46,176 nt of DNA. Origin: an uncultured Oscillospiraceae bacterium (GTDB lineage Bacteria; Bacillota; Clostridia; Oscillospirales; Acutalibacteraceae). Positions 24,635-32,222 of this stretch are shown here, one piece after another; within the stretch, counting starts at the first letter, position 1, and each line of letters opens with the position of its first letter. The position numbers and the translations under genes were made by a program. The notes under the pieces were generated by a model, which was not told the DNA's origin, searched no databases, and worked only from the letters and a program-made list of their open reading frames with translations. Where the stretch lies: positions 1-46,176 of the forward strand of contig USIA01000003.1 in the NCBI GenBank assembly GCA_900554535.1. The letters run 5' to 3'.

Positions 24635-25682
24635 CCGTTTGGAACGAAACCATGTCTTGACGCACAGTGAATTTGCCGCTTTGATTGATGGGCAAAGTCA
24701 AGAAACGGAAGCTGACCTTTTTGCGAGGGCCCGCGCCATCCGGCAGCGGGAATATGGAACAGACGTCTATATCCGTGGGCTGATCGAGTTTACAAGCTAC
24801 TGCAAAAATGATTGCTACTATTGCGGTCTGCGCCGGAGCAATGCAAAGGCGCAGCGTTACCGGCTGACAGAAGAGGAAATTCTGCACTGCTGCGCAGCCG
24901 GATGGAAACTCGGCTTTCGCACTTTTGTATTGCAGGGTGGCGAGGACCCGGCCTTTTCTCCGGAAGATATTGCCGACATCGTACGGCACATCAAAACGCA
25001 ATTTCCCGATTGTGCAGTGACGCTTTCATGTGGTGAACACAGCCGGGCGGTCTACCGCCTGTGGCGGCAGGCAGGTGCGGACCGATATCTGTTGCGCCAT
25101 GAAACAGCTGGTGAGGCGCATTACCGGAAACTGCATCCGCCGGCCATGTCGCTTGAAAACCGCAAGCAGTGCCTGTGGAATTTGAAGGAACTGGGGTATC
25201 AGGTGGGCGCCGGTTTTATGGTGGGCTCCCCATGGCAGAGGACAGAAAATCTGGCGGATGACCTTCTGTTCCTGCACGACTTGCAGCCGGACATGATTGG
25301 TATCGGGCCGTTTTTGCCGCACCACGAAACGCCCTTTGCGCAGGAGGCGCCGGGCACTAGTGAACAGACGGTTTATTTGCTGGCAATTTTACGTTTGATG
25401 TTTCCAGCTGTGCTGCTGCCGGCCACCACAGCGCTGGGGACCATTGATCCGCAAGGACGCGAAAAAGGGATGCTGGCGGGTGCCAATGTGGTGATGCCGA
25501 ACCTCTCCCCTATCGCTGTCCGAAAAAAGTACCTGCTCTATGACAACAAAGCCTGTACGGGTGAAGAAGCGGCGGAATGTCTGGCGTGCCTGAACCGCCG
25601 CATGCAGACGGTCGGTTATCATTTGACTGTCTCACGAGGGGACTCCCGTATGCGGCACGAAATGGAGGAAAATAAAAAATGA
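24618..25682 (+). CDS. hydE: [FeFe]-hydrogenase H-cluster radical SAM maturase HydE
   Basis: A 354-residue radical SAM enzyme that helps build the dithiomethylamine-bridged di-iron subcluster of [FeFe]-hydrogenase. The motif FTSYCKNDCYYCGLRRSN gives CxxxCxxC (Cys around residues 64-71). Further family segments are FRTFVLQGGEDP, TLSCGEH and GFMVGSPWQ. The start is placed at ATG 24618 (MKKLIDRLERN), the usual family N-terminus; the ATG at 24600 would add six residues. It lies between the TM1266-like gene and hydG, both overlapping. Confidence 0.93.
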   Translation: MKKLIDRLERNHVLTHSEFAALIDGQSQETEADLFARARAIRQREYGTDVYIRGLIEFTSYCKNDCYYCGLRRSNAKAQRYRLTEEEILHCCAAGWKLGFRTFVLQGGEDPAFSPEDIADIVRHIKTQFPDCAVTLSCGEHSRAVYRLWRQAGADRYLLRHETAGEAHYRKLHPPAMSLENRKQCLWNLKELGYQVGAGFMVGSPWQRTENLADDLLFLHDLQPDMIGIGPFLPHHETPFAQEAPGTSEQTVYLLAILRLMFPAVLLPATTALGTIDPQGREKGMLAGANVVMPNLSPIAVRKKYLLYDNKACTGEEAAECLACLNRRMQTVGYHLTVSRGDSRMRHEMEENKK

Positions 25683-27094
25683 AATATGATCCCAAATCTC
25701 TGAATGCAGAGGAATTTATCAATGACGGCGAAATCCGGGAAACTCTGGACTATGCTCAGAAAAACCGACACAATGACGCGCTGATCGGGGAAATTCTTGA
25801 AAAGGCGCGCAAGCGCAAGGGGCTCTCGCACCGGGATGCAGCCGTGCTGTTGGATTGTGACATTCCGGAACGCAATCAGGAAATCTATGCGCTGGCCGAG
25901 CAGATCAAAAAAGATTTTTACGGTAACCGCATCGTTTTGTTTGCACCGTTATACTTGTCCAATTATTGCGTCAATGGCTGCGTTTATTGCCCTTATCACG
26001 CCAAAAATAAGCATATTTGCCGCAAGAAGCTGACCCAGGAAGAAATTCGCAATGAGGTCATCGCCTTGCAAGACATGGGGCACAAGCGGCTGGCGCTAGA
26101 AACTGGCGAAGACCCAGTCCATAACCCGATTGAGTACGTGCTGGAATCCATCCAGACCATTTATAATATCAAGCATAAAAATGGCGCCATCCGCCGTGTG
26201 AATGTCAATATCGCCGCCACAACGGTGGAGAATTACCGGAAACTCAAGGCAGCCGGCATTGGCACCTATATCCTGTTTCAAGAGACGTATAACAAAGAGA
26301 GTTATGAACAGCTGCACCCAACCGGCCCGAAGCATGATTACCATTACCATACAGAAGCGATGGACCGGGCAATGGAAGGCGGTATCGACGACGTAGGCTG
26401 CGGTGTGCTGTTTGGCCTGGAGTCGTATCGCTATGAATTTGCGGGCCTTTTGATGCATGCAGAACACTTGGAGGCTGTCCATGGTGTGGGGCCGCACACA
26501 ATTTCCGTGCCCCGCATCCGCAAAGCGGACGACATTGATCCAGATGCTTTTGACAACGGCATTGACGATGATACATTCGCCAAAATCGTGGCTTGTATCC
26601 GCATTGCAGTACCTTATACTGGCATGATTATTTCCACCCGTGAAAGTCAGAAATGCCGCGAACGTGTGCTGCATCTTGGCATTTCGCAGATTTCTGGCGG
26701 CTCCCGTACGAGCGTGGGCGGCTATGCGGAGCCAGAGGAGGAAAATTCCGCCCAGTTTGATGTGTCGGACACCCGTTCCCTGGACGAAGTAGTGCGCTGG
26801 CTAATGGAGCTTGGCTATATTCCAAGTTTTTGCACGGCCTGCTACCGCGAAGGACGGACAGGCGACCGGTTTATGTCGCTTTGCAAGAGCGGGCAGATAC
26901 AGAACTGCTGCCATCCCAATGCACTAATGACATTGAAGGAATATTTGATGGACTATGCATCCGACGATACACGCCGGGTCGGTGAGGCGTTGATTCAAAA
27001 AGAATTGAATCACATTCCTAAAGAGGCCGTGCGCAAGGTTACGGCAGAGCATCTGAATGCAATTGCAAACGGACAGCGCGATTTTCGTTTCTAA
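25679..27094 (+). CDS. hydG: [FeFe]-hydrogenase maturase HydG
   Basis: A 471-residue tyrosine lyase that makes the CO and CN ligands of the H-cluster from tyrosine. The radical SAM motif is in LSNYCVNGCVYCPYH (about 95-109). The C-terminal cysteine-rich region, CTACYREGRTGDRFMSLC then NCCHPNAL, binds the auxiliary iron-sulfur cluster with the dangler iron. It overlaps hydE by ATGA. All hallmark cysteines are present and the length is typical. Confidence 0.96.
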   Translation: MKYDPKSLNAEEFINDGEIRETLDYAQKNRHNDALIGEILEKARKRKGLSHRDAAVLLDCDIPERNQEIYALAEQIKKDFYGNRIVLFAPLYLSNYCVNGCVYCPYHAKNKHICRKKLTQEEIRNEVIALQDMGHKRLALETGEDPVHNPIEYVLESIQTIYNIKHKNGAIRRVNVNIAATTVENYRKLKAAGIGTYILFQETYNKESYEQLHPTGPKHDYHYHTEAMDRAMEGGIDDVGCGVLFGLESYRYEFAGLLMHAEHLEAVHGVGPHTISVPRIRKADDIDPDAFDNGIDDDTFAKIVACIRIAVPYTGMIISTRESQKCRERVLHLGISQISGGSRTSVGGYAEPEEENSAQFDVSDTRSLDEVVRWLMELGYIPSFCTACYREGRTGDRFMSLCKSGQIQNCCHPNALMTLKEYLMDYASDDTRRVGEALIQKELNHIPKEAVRKVTAEHLNAIANGQRDFRF

Positions 27095-27124
27095 GTTGCG
27101 GATTGGTAAAAGGAGGATATTGTT

Positions 27125-28336
27125 ATGGGATTAAATAGCACACCGGATGCAGACCGCCTGCACATCGGCATTTTTGGCCGGCGTAATGCTGGCAAGTCCA
27201 GCCTGCTGAATGCGATCGCCGGGCAACCGCTTTCGATCGTCTCCGAGATTCGAGGCACCACGACAGATCCCGTCAAAAAAGCGATGGAGCTGCTGCCGCT
27301 GGGACCAGTCGTGTTCATTGACACGCCAGGATTGGATGACGCGGGTATGCTCGGCGAGCAGCGCGTGGCCAGCAGCCGCCGCGTTTTAAATACGGCGGAC
27401 GCGGCGGTGGTCGTGATCGACGGATTGGAAGGGCCAAATGCGGAAGACATGGAAATCCTGGCCCTTTGCCGCAAAAAGGAAATTCCGACTGTTCTTGTCT
27501 TGAATAAGCTCGACGAGGTGCGTGGCCAAAAGCCGGAACAGGAAGCGGCGTTGCAGCAGGCGTATCCGGATGCCTTGTGGGTCAGCGCTTCCAATGGTGA
27601 CAATATCCGCGCGCTCAAGGACAAGATTGCCGCCTGCATTCCGGAGGAGCCGCCGCGTAGGCTGCTGGGCGATTTTGTCAAGCCGGGTGAGTTGGTGGTG
27701 TTGGTTGTTCCGATCGACTCCGCAGCGCCGAAGGGGCGTCTGATTCTGCCGCAGCAGCAGACCATCCGCGATTTGTTGGATGCCGGCGCAATGGCGGCTG
27801 TCTGCCGTGAATCGGAACTTCAAGCGACGCTGGATTCTCTGCAAAAACCGCCACGCCTTGTCGTTACGGACAGCCAGGCATTTAAGGAAGTAGCGGCCAC
27901 TGTACCGGAAAGCGTCCCCCTGACCTCATTTTCAATCTTGATGGCACGTCGAAAGGGCGTTTTGCGGGATGCCATCACAGGCGTGGAAGCTTTGGAATCG
28001 CTTCAGGATGGAGACCGCGTTTTAATTAGCGAAGGCTGCACCCATCACCGTCAATGCGACGATATCGGTACGGTCAAGCTGCCCAGATGGATTCGGGAAT
28101 ACACCGGTGTGCAGCCGCAGTTTACCTTTTCCAGCGGCGTCGATTTTCCAGAAGACCTCTCCCCCTTTCATATGGTCATACACTGCGGCGGCTGTATGCT
28201 GACAGAACGTGAAATGCGCCGGCGGTTGCGCTGTGCCCACCGGCAGGGAATCCCCATGACCAATTATGGCATTTTAATCGCCTATCTGCGTGGTATTTTA
28301 AAGCGCAGCATTGCACCTTTGCCTTCTTTGTCATAA
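27125..28336 (+). CDS. hydF: [FeFe]-hydrogenase maturation GTPase and scaffold HydF
   Basis: A 403-residue protein on which the di-iron precursor is assembled before transfer to the hydrogenase. The GTPase domain (about 1-175) has G1 GRRNAGKSS, G3 DTPGLDD and G4 LNKLDE. The dimerisation region follows, then the cluster-binding domain with the Cys/His set CTHHRQCDD (about 302-310) and HCGGCM (about 357-362), matching the HydF CxH-x(n)-HCxxC rule. AAAGGAGG precedes ATG 27125. The hydrogenase itself is not in the window. Confidence 0.95.
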   Translation: MGLNSTPDADRLHIGIFGRRNAGKSSLLNAIAGQPLSIVSEIRGTTTDPVKKAMELLPLGPVVFIDTPGLDDAGMLGEQRVASSRRVLNTADAAVVVIDGLEGPNAEDMEILALCRKKEIPTVLVLNKLDEVRGQKPEQEAALQQAYPDALWVSASNGDNIRALKDKIAACIPEEPPRRLLGDFVKPGELVVLVVPIDSAAPKGRLILPQQQTIRDLLDAGAMAAVCRESELQATLDSLQKPPRLVVTDSQAFKEVAATVPESVPLTSFSILMARRKGVLRDAITGVEALESLQDGDRVLISEGCTHHRQCDDIGTVKLPRWIREYTGVQPQFTFSSGVDFPEDLSPFHMVIHCGGCMLTEREMRRRLRCAHRQGIPMTNYGILIAYLRGILKRSIAPLPSLS

Positions 28337-28745
28337 AGATAAGACGCAGAACAAAAAGCTGCGTGGGCAGCGATTTTTCACTCCTTATAATTTCCAAAAC
28401 TTGACGTCCTTACCCGATTTGCGATTCAGAGAAATCTGATTGAAATCTGCTTTCAACTAGCCGCCTGCGCAAAGGCGGCTTTTTTATATGTCCGTGGATA
28501 CCAGATAATTTACTGGCCTGTCAGCGGCAAGCACACAATCTGCTAGTAGCAACACCGTGTGGGTTCATTCCCTTCCGCCGGCACCAGATAAGCATTCCAA
28601 TAGGTGACTTTTTCTATTTTCTTGCCTTAAAAATGTAGACGCAGAACGATCTATAGAAAAAATTCAAATTAAATGAGATAGCTTCGGCATATATCAAAGT
28701 AGAAAAACAAACAGCGCGAAACCGGATTGCTCTGATTCCGCCCTG
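28337..28745. other. Gene-poor spacer after hydF
   Basis: Besides the terminator at 28460-28485 and a weaker GCTGC/GCAGC hairpin followed by T (28358-28378), nothing clear is encoded. On the minus strand about 28550-28625 reads as 26 codon-like residues (KVTYWNAYLVPAEG) between stops, which may be a gene remnant. I see no promoter or RNA gene. Confidence 0.4.
28460..28485 (+). terminator. Terminator after the hyd operon
   Basis: GCCGCC (28460-28465), 8-base loop, GGCGGC (28474-28479), six T. Confidence 0.85.
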
Positions 28746-28865
28746 TCAACATGTCCCGGCGATTCCGTCATAGCCGCGAGTGGCACTGCCGAGTTCAGCC
28801 ATCCTACCACAGGTGATCAAGGTTAGCAGAAGCGGACAGAGGAATGCCGGCATTTTTAGCTTCAT
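28746..28865 (-). CDS. Small hydrophobic ORF coupled to the DUF4405 gene
   Basis: A 39-codon frame starts at ATG 28865, overlapping the stop of the DUF4405 gene by ATGA. It begins MKLKMPAFLCPLLLTLITCG, a short basic then hydrophobic stretch ending in Cys, like a lipoprotein signal, and ends GYDGIAGTC. It may be a short exported peptide or the stump of a truncated lipoprotein gene. I do not recognise a family. Confidence 0.3.
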   Translation of the reverse strand: MKLKMPAFLCPLLLTLITCGRMAELGSATRGYDGIAGTC

Positions 28866-29545
28866 CGTTTTGTTTTCCCCTTTTGCAGCAAGCGCACCCC
28901 TTTCGCCAGGGAATGCCCGATCCAGACAAACAACCCCATGATAGCCAGATAGTCCAGAAAAAAGAAGAAGAGAGGCTCGTTAAAATCAAAGAAGACAAAC
29001 TGGGTTTGTAAACACAGATAGTTTGGAATTCCCCGGTGGATCAAGGCATAGATGCCGTACAATGCGATACAGGCCCCCAAGATGGACAAAACGATCTGGC
29101 GGGTGCGGGAAGGCTTTCTCAAAAGCCCCCCCGCCATGCCCAGAATTGTGCTCCAGTGGAGCCCCAGGTGCAGGGACAGGAACACAAAACCCCAGTAAGC
29201 GCAGAGCATATGCATGATTCTTCCCAAGGCAGCACCGTGGCGGAGAGATAGGAAGGCAAATACATTTCGGGAGATCAGCACTGCGCTGATAAAAGAGCCC
29301 AGCATGGTTAGAAAGACCAGAGCGGCCAAAATAGTCTGCAAAACCCGGATGGGCGGATATTTGCCGCGAAACAGGTTCTTGCTCCAGTTCCGGTTGAGAA
29401 TGTGATGAATGATAAACAGCATGAACATTCCCACTCCGATCCACTCATGGGCGGTCCTGCCGATCAGTTCAAATGCCATAAGCAACATCAGAAGGACGGT
29501 CATGCCAATATCTATAATGATTTTGCCAATCATTTTTGGCTTCAT
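28862..29545 (-). CDS. DUF4405 multi-pass membrane protein (cytochrome b-like)
   Basis: A 227-residue membrane protein with about six TM helices. His residues are placed in or near the helices (TAHEWIGVGMFMLFIIHHIL, RIMHMLCAYW, LHLGLHW), as in DUF4405 proteins related to haem-binding cytochrome b561-like bundles. AGGAGA precedes ATG 29545. It follows a flavoprotein gene by 24 bases in the same operon, so a role in membrane electron transfer to the exported redox partners is plausible but inferred. Confidence 0.75.
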   Translation of the reverse strand: MKPKMIGKIIIDIGMTVLLMLLMAFELIGRTAHEWIGVGMFMLFIIHHILNRNWSKNLFRGKYPPIRVLQTILAALVFLTMLGSFISAVLISRNVFAFLSLRHGAALGRIMHMLCAYWGFVFLSLHLGLHWSTILGMAGGLLRKPSRTRQIVLSILGACIALYGIYALIHRGIPNYLCLQTQFVFFDFNEPLFFFFLDYLAIMGLFVWIGHSLAKGVRLLQKGKTKR

Positions 29546-29569
29546 GGCGGCTGTCTCCTGTTAGATTTT

Positions 29570-30214
29570 TTATTGTTTCATTTCCTGCCGGATGAAATTG
29601 GTATAAACAAACGGTTCCTCGGGCGGCGGGGGAACAATCTTGCTGCCCACTTCCTTACATTTAAGAAAATATGCCATATTATGTCCCAGCAGCTTCATCG
29701 TCTGCATTCCTTCCAGATCCTGGCGGACCTCCTCCGGAGTGGTGCCGTGGACCATATTCCAATAACGAGAAGTGATGATGGGCATCTGCATCAGGCCAAA
29801 ATACTTGTTCATTTGATCCCAGGTGGCCGTGGTGCCTGCCCTGCGGGCGGAGATCACCGTTGCCGCTGGTTTCAGATAAAACCGCTTTCCGCCGCCGTTT
29901 AGATCGGCATAAAAGGCCCTGTCCAAAAACGAGGTAATGCCTCCGGAAGCCCCGCCCCAATGGACCGGAGTGCCAAACACAAAGCCATCGTAATGACCGG
30001 CAATGTCTAAAAATGCATTGACGGTATCCTGAAAGACGCAGCGGTTTAAATCGGCACATTTATGACAGGCGATACAGCCGGATAGGGGCCTGTTCCCAAT
30101 CCAAAACACATCGGTGTCGATCCCATTCTGATTGAGTGCGTCGGATACCGTGCTGAGGGCGGTATAGGTGCAGCCCGCTTTATGAGGGCTGCCGTTGACA
30201 AATAAGACTTTCAT
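29570..30214 (-). CDS. Iron-sulfur flavoprotein-type NAD(P)H oxidoreductase
   Basis: A 214-residue cytoplasmic flavodoxin-fold protein. VNGSPHKAGCTYTAL (about 5-19) is the FMN phosphate loop, and the compact cysteine motif C-x2-C-x2-C-x5-C (GCIACHKCADLNRC, about 46-59) would bind a [4Fe-4S] cluster as in Isf proteins. VFGTPVHWGGASG and SARRAGTTAT form the rest of the flavin pocket. Its paralogue lies at 31364-31996, with a 51-base identical tract. It is a candidate electron carrier for the cluster. Confidence 0.85.
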   Translation of the reverse strand: MKVLFVNGSPHKAGCTYTALSTVSDALNQNGIDTDVFWIGNRPLSGCIACHKCADLNRCVFQDTVNAFLDIAGHYDGFVFGTPVHWGGASGGITSFLDRAFYADLNGGGKRFYLKPAATVISARRAGTTATWDQMNKYFGLMQMPIITSRYWNMVHGTTPEEVRQDLEGMQTMKLLGHNMAYFLKCKEVGSKIVPPPPEEPFVYTNFIRQEMKQ

Positions 30215-30227
30215 TGCAAACTCTCCT

Positions 30228-31142
30228 TTATTTGCTGTAGGAGACGATCCAATTTAGGATAGACGTCTCCTCGAATACAACATTTGCGCCACCGTGATAA
30301 TTTCCAGTAATATCCCGTTGGGCGAACCAAGATTCATTTGGAATCTGCACTTGCAGGACATCGTCGATCTTTTCTTCAGTCCAACCTGCATCCATATAGG
30401 CATCGTGCAGGCCATTGTAGGCGTCACGGGCCCGTCCCGAGCCGTAGTATTCATCCCCCTGGGCCATAAAGATGTACACCGCTACCCCATTTTCCGCGAT
30501 GGGCGTAAATTCGCCATCCCATTGGGAGGCAACGTGGAGATAGGCGGTGTACAAATCGGGCCGCATGGACACCGCCTGTGACATTGTCTCACCGCCAGCA
30601 GAATAACCTGCGGCATAGATGCGGTTTTTGTCGACTGAAAAGTTCTCAAGGAAATATTCCGTCAGCTCGATGGCCTGCCGGGCAGAGGTTTCACCCCAAT
30701 CAGTCAGCTGGGCAGATACCACGATCATATCCTCCGGGAGTTGTGTCCAGCATAAAAATCCCTGCCAGTTTAGGTTGGAACCGGAGGAATCCTCCCCAAA
30801 CCACATCCTGTCATAGCCTGGCATGGCGATCACAAGGGGATATTTCTGATTGGGATCGTAATCTTCTGGCAGATAATAACTGTAATGGATTTCACCGGCT
30901 TTTCCCTCCAGAATCTGTTCCGCAATGAGCCGAGTCTGGATGGATTTACCAGACGAAGAGCGCTCCGTCTGGCTGACAGACGATATGGCATCTGCGGTCT
31001 GCTGTGCTGAAGAAGTGTCCTCTGTTGTTGTTTCCGATGAGGGAAAAGTTCCGGTACAGCCGGACAGGCAGAGCACCCAGAGGCTGCACAGCAAAGGGAC
31101 CAGGACCGCAATTTTCTTTAGCAGATAGGCATCTCTACGCAT
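30228..31142 (-). CDS. Lipoprotein esterase of the alpha/beta-hydrolase fold
   Basis: A 304-residue exported lipoprotein. The start at ATG 31142 gives a signal peptide with lipobox LSGC near residue 29; the longer frame to 31256 is upstream spacer. A Ser/Thr-rich tether follows. The hydrolase domain resembles poly(3-hydroxybutyrate) depolymerase/feruloyl-esterase-like enzymes: YYLPEDYDPNQKYPLVIAMPGYD, nucleophile Ser in YAAGYSAGGETMSQ, and His in GNYHGGANVVFEE near the end. It probably cleaves esters at the cell surface. It lies between the two iron-sulfur flavoprotein genes. Confidence 0.82.
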   Translation of the reverse strand: MRRDAYLLKKIAVLVPLLCSLWVLCLSGCTGTFPSSETTTEDTSSAQQTADAISSVSQTERSSSGKSIQTRLIAEQILEGKAGEIHYSYYLPEDYDPNQKYPLVIAMPGYDRMWFGEDSSGSNLNWQGFLCWTQLPEDMIVVSAQLTDWGETSARQAIELTEYFLENFSVDKNRIYAAGYSAGGETMSQAVSMRPDLYTAYLHVASQWDGEFTPIAENGVAVYIFMAQGDEYYGSGRARDAYNGLHDAYMDAGWTEEKIDDVLQVQIPNESWFAQRDITGNYHGGANVVFEETSILNWIVSYSK

Positions 31143-31363
31143 CTTGTTGGTTACACCTTTCTGAATTTGCTTTAGGCACTGTAAAGGCAGCCAGGCCATG
31201 GAGCTGCAGGAAAGTTGCCAGCTCTGAGACCTTCCCACCAACATAACCGCCCGCATGGCGGGGAGCCCGGGCGGCGTGGAACTTCTTCAAATATGGTGCG
31301 GTTAGTTTCCGGCACGCCGAAAACTGTACCCTCGATCTTTTCGACCAGGGAAGTGAGGTCTTC
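31143..31363 (-). other. Unassigned 221-base interval between esterase and flavoprotein genes
   Basis: Directly after the flavoprotein stop one frame reads EDLTSLVEKIEGTVFGVPE and on for about 30 codon-like residues, then loses sense. Another frame reads GGYVGGKVSELATFLQLHGL. This looks like a shifted gene remnant but I cannot name it. A GC-rich CCGCCCG/CGGGCGG hairpin lies near 31249-31276. No promoter was identified. Confidence 0.35.
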
Positions 31364-31996
31364 TCACCGGATATAGTTCGTGTTGACTCGCTCTTCCGGT
31401 TCGGGAAGAAGCACCCCGGCCCTTTTCCCTGCTTCAATGCTTTTCAGCAGCCAGGCCATATTTTTGCCCAGAACACGCATGATCTGCATCCCTTCCGCAT
31501 CTTCCTGTACTTCTTCCGGCGTTTGACCGTGCACCATATTCCAATACCGAGAGGTCACAATAGGCATTTGGGCATACGACATATATTTGTTCAGCTCGTC
31601 CAATGTTGCCGTGGTTCCGGCTCGTCTGGCCGAAACGATTGCTGCTCCCGGTTTAAAGGCAAAAAGGTTCAAACCCGCAGAATGGTCCACAAAAAACGTT
31701 CTATCCATAAAGGCAATCATGGAAGCTGCAGCTGATGCAAAATGCACTGGCGCGCCAAACACAAAGCCATCGTAATGACCGGCAATGTCTAAAAATGCAT
31801 TGACTCGGTCCTCGTAATGGCACTTTCCATGTGCCGCGCAGTACCCGCAGCCGATGCAACCGGTCAGCGGCTGGTTGCCAATCCAAAACCACTTCACAGG
31901 AATGCCTTCTCGTTTCAGCGCACGCCCCACTTCATCCAAAGCGGCATTGGTGCATCCATTTTTATGGGGGCTGCCATTAACCAGCAATACATTCAT
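31364..31996 (-). CDS. Iron-sulfur flavoprotein-type NAD(P)H oxidoreductase (paralogue)
   Basis: A 210-residue paralogue of the 29570-30214 protein, with VNGSPHKNGCTNAAL as phosphate loop and GCIGCGYCAAHGKC as the C-x2-C-x2-C-x5-C cluster motif. It lacks the short C-terminal tail of its partner. It is the first gene of the downstream operon, preceded by an AGGAGGG site and by one copy of the conserved 42-base promoter element. Its likely role is NAD(P)H- or ferredoxin-linked electron transfer; the acceptor is unknown. Confidence 0.85.
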   Translation of the reverse strand: MNVLLVNGSPHKNGCTNAALDEVGRALKREGIPVKWFWIGNQPLTGCIGCGYCAAHGKCHYEDRVNAFLDIAGHYDGFVFGAPVHFASAAASMIAFMDRTFFVDHSAGLNLFAFKPGAAIVSARRAGTTATLDELNKYMSYAQMPIVTSRYWNMVHGQTPEEVQEDAEGMQIMRVLGKNMAWLLKSIEAGKRAGVLLPEPEERVNTNYIR

Positions 31997-32022
31997 CTAC
32001 TTTGTCCCTCCTCGTACTTCCT

Positions 32023-32088
32023 ATTATAAATCCGGCAGTTGAAAGCCAGAAGTCTCGATTGCTTATGCAGTGTAAACCAAAAAGTTAT
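32023..32088 (-). promoter_or_regulatory. Conserved promoter element, copy A (downstream operon)
   Basis: Minus strand: TATAAT (32023-32028), 17-base gap and TTCTGG (32046-32051) as a poor -35, merging into a 42-base block (32047-32088) that matches copy B at 35 positions. The shared core is CTGCATAA-NN-AATCGAGACTTCTG. The poor -35 and a conserved block reaching to about -75 suggest an activator site, most likely for the LysR protein at 36638-37534. Confidence 0.65.
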
Positions 32089-32115
32089 GACTTATTTGCG
32101 TTAATGCAAACAGCA

Positions 32116-32146
32116 GGCCCTTCCCCAAAAAATTGCGGGGAGGGCC
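32116..32146 (-). terminator. Hairpin after the hydrolase-flavodoxin fusion gene
   Basis: GGCCCTTCCCC (32116-32126) pairs with GGGGAGGGCC (32137-32146) with one bulge. There is no good T run on the minus strand. It separates the upstream operon's last gene from promoter copy A. Confidence 0.45.
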
Positions 32147-32222
32147 AATTTTCAGCGCGGTTTTATATGGACAGTCCGGCTCCAAATTCTTCCTGATGAC
32201 AGTGATCCGAGCGGCTTTGCCT

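Noticed and set aside
28550..28625. 26-codon minus-strand stretch after hydF as a gene
   Set aside because: It is bounded by stops on both sides and has no start codon; at best a remnant.
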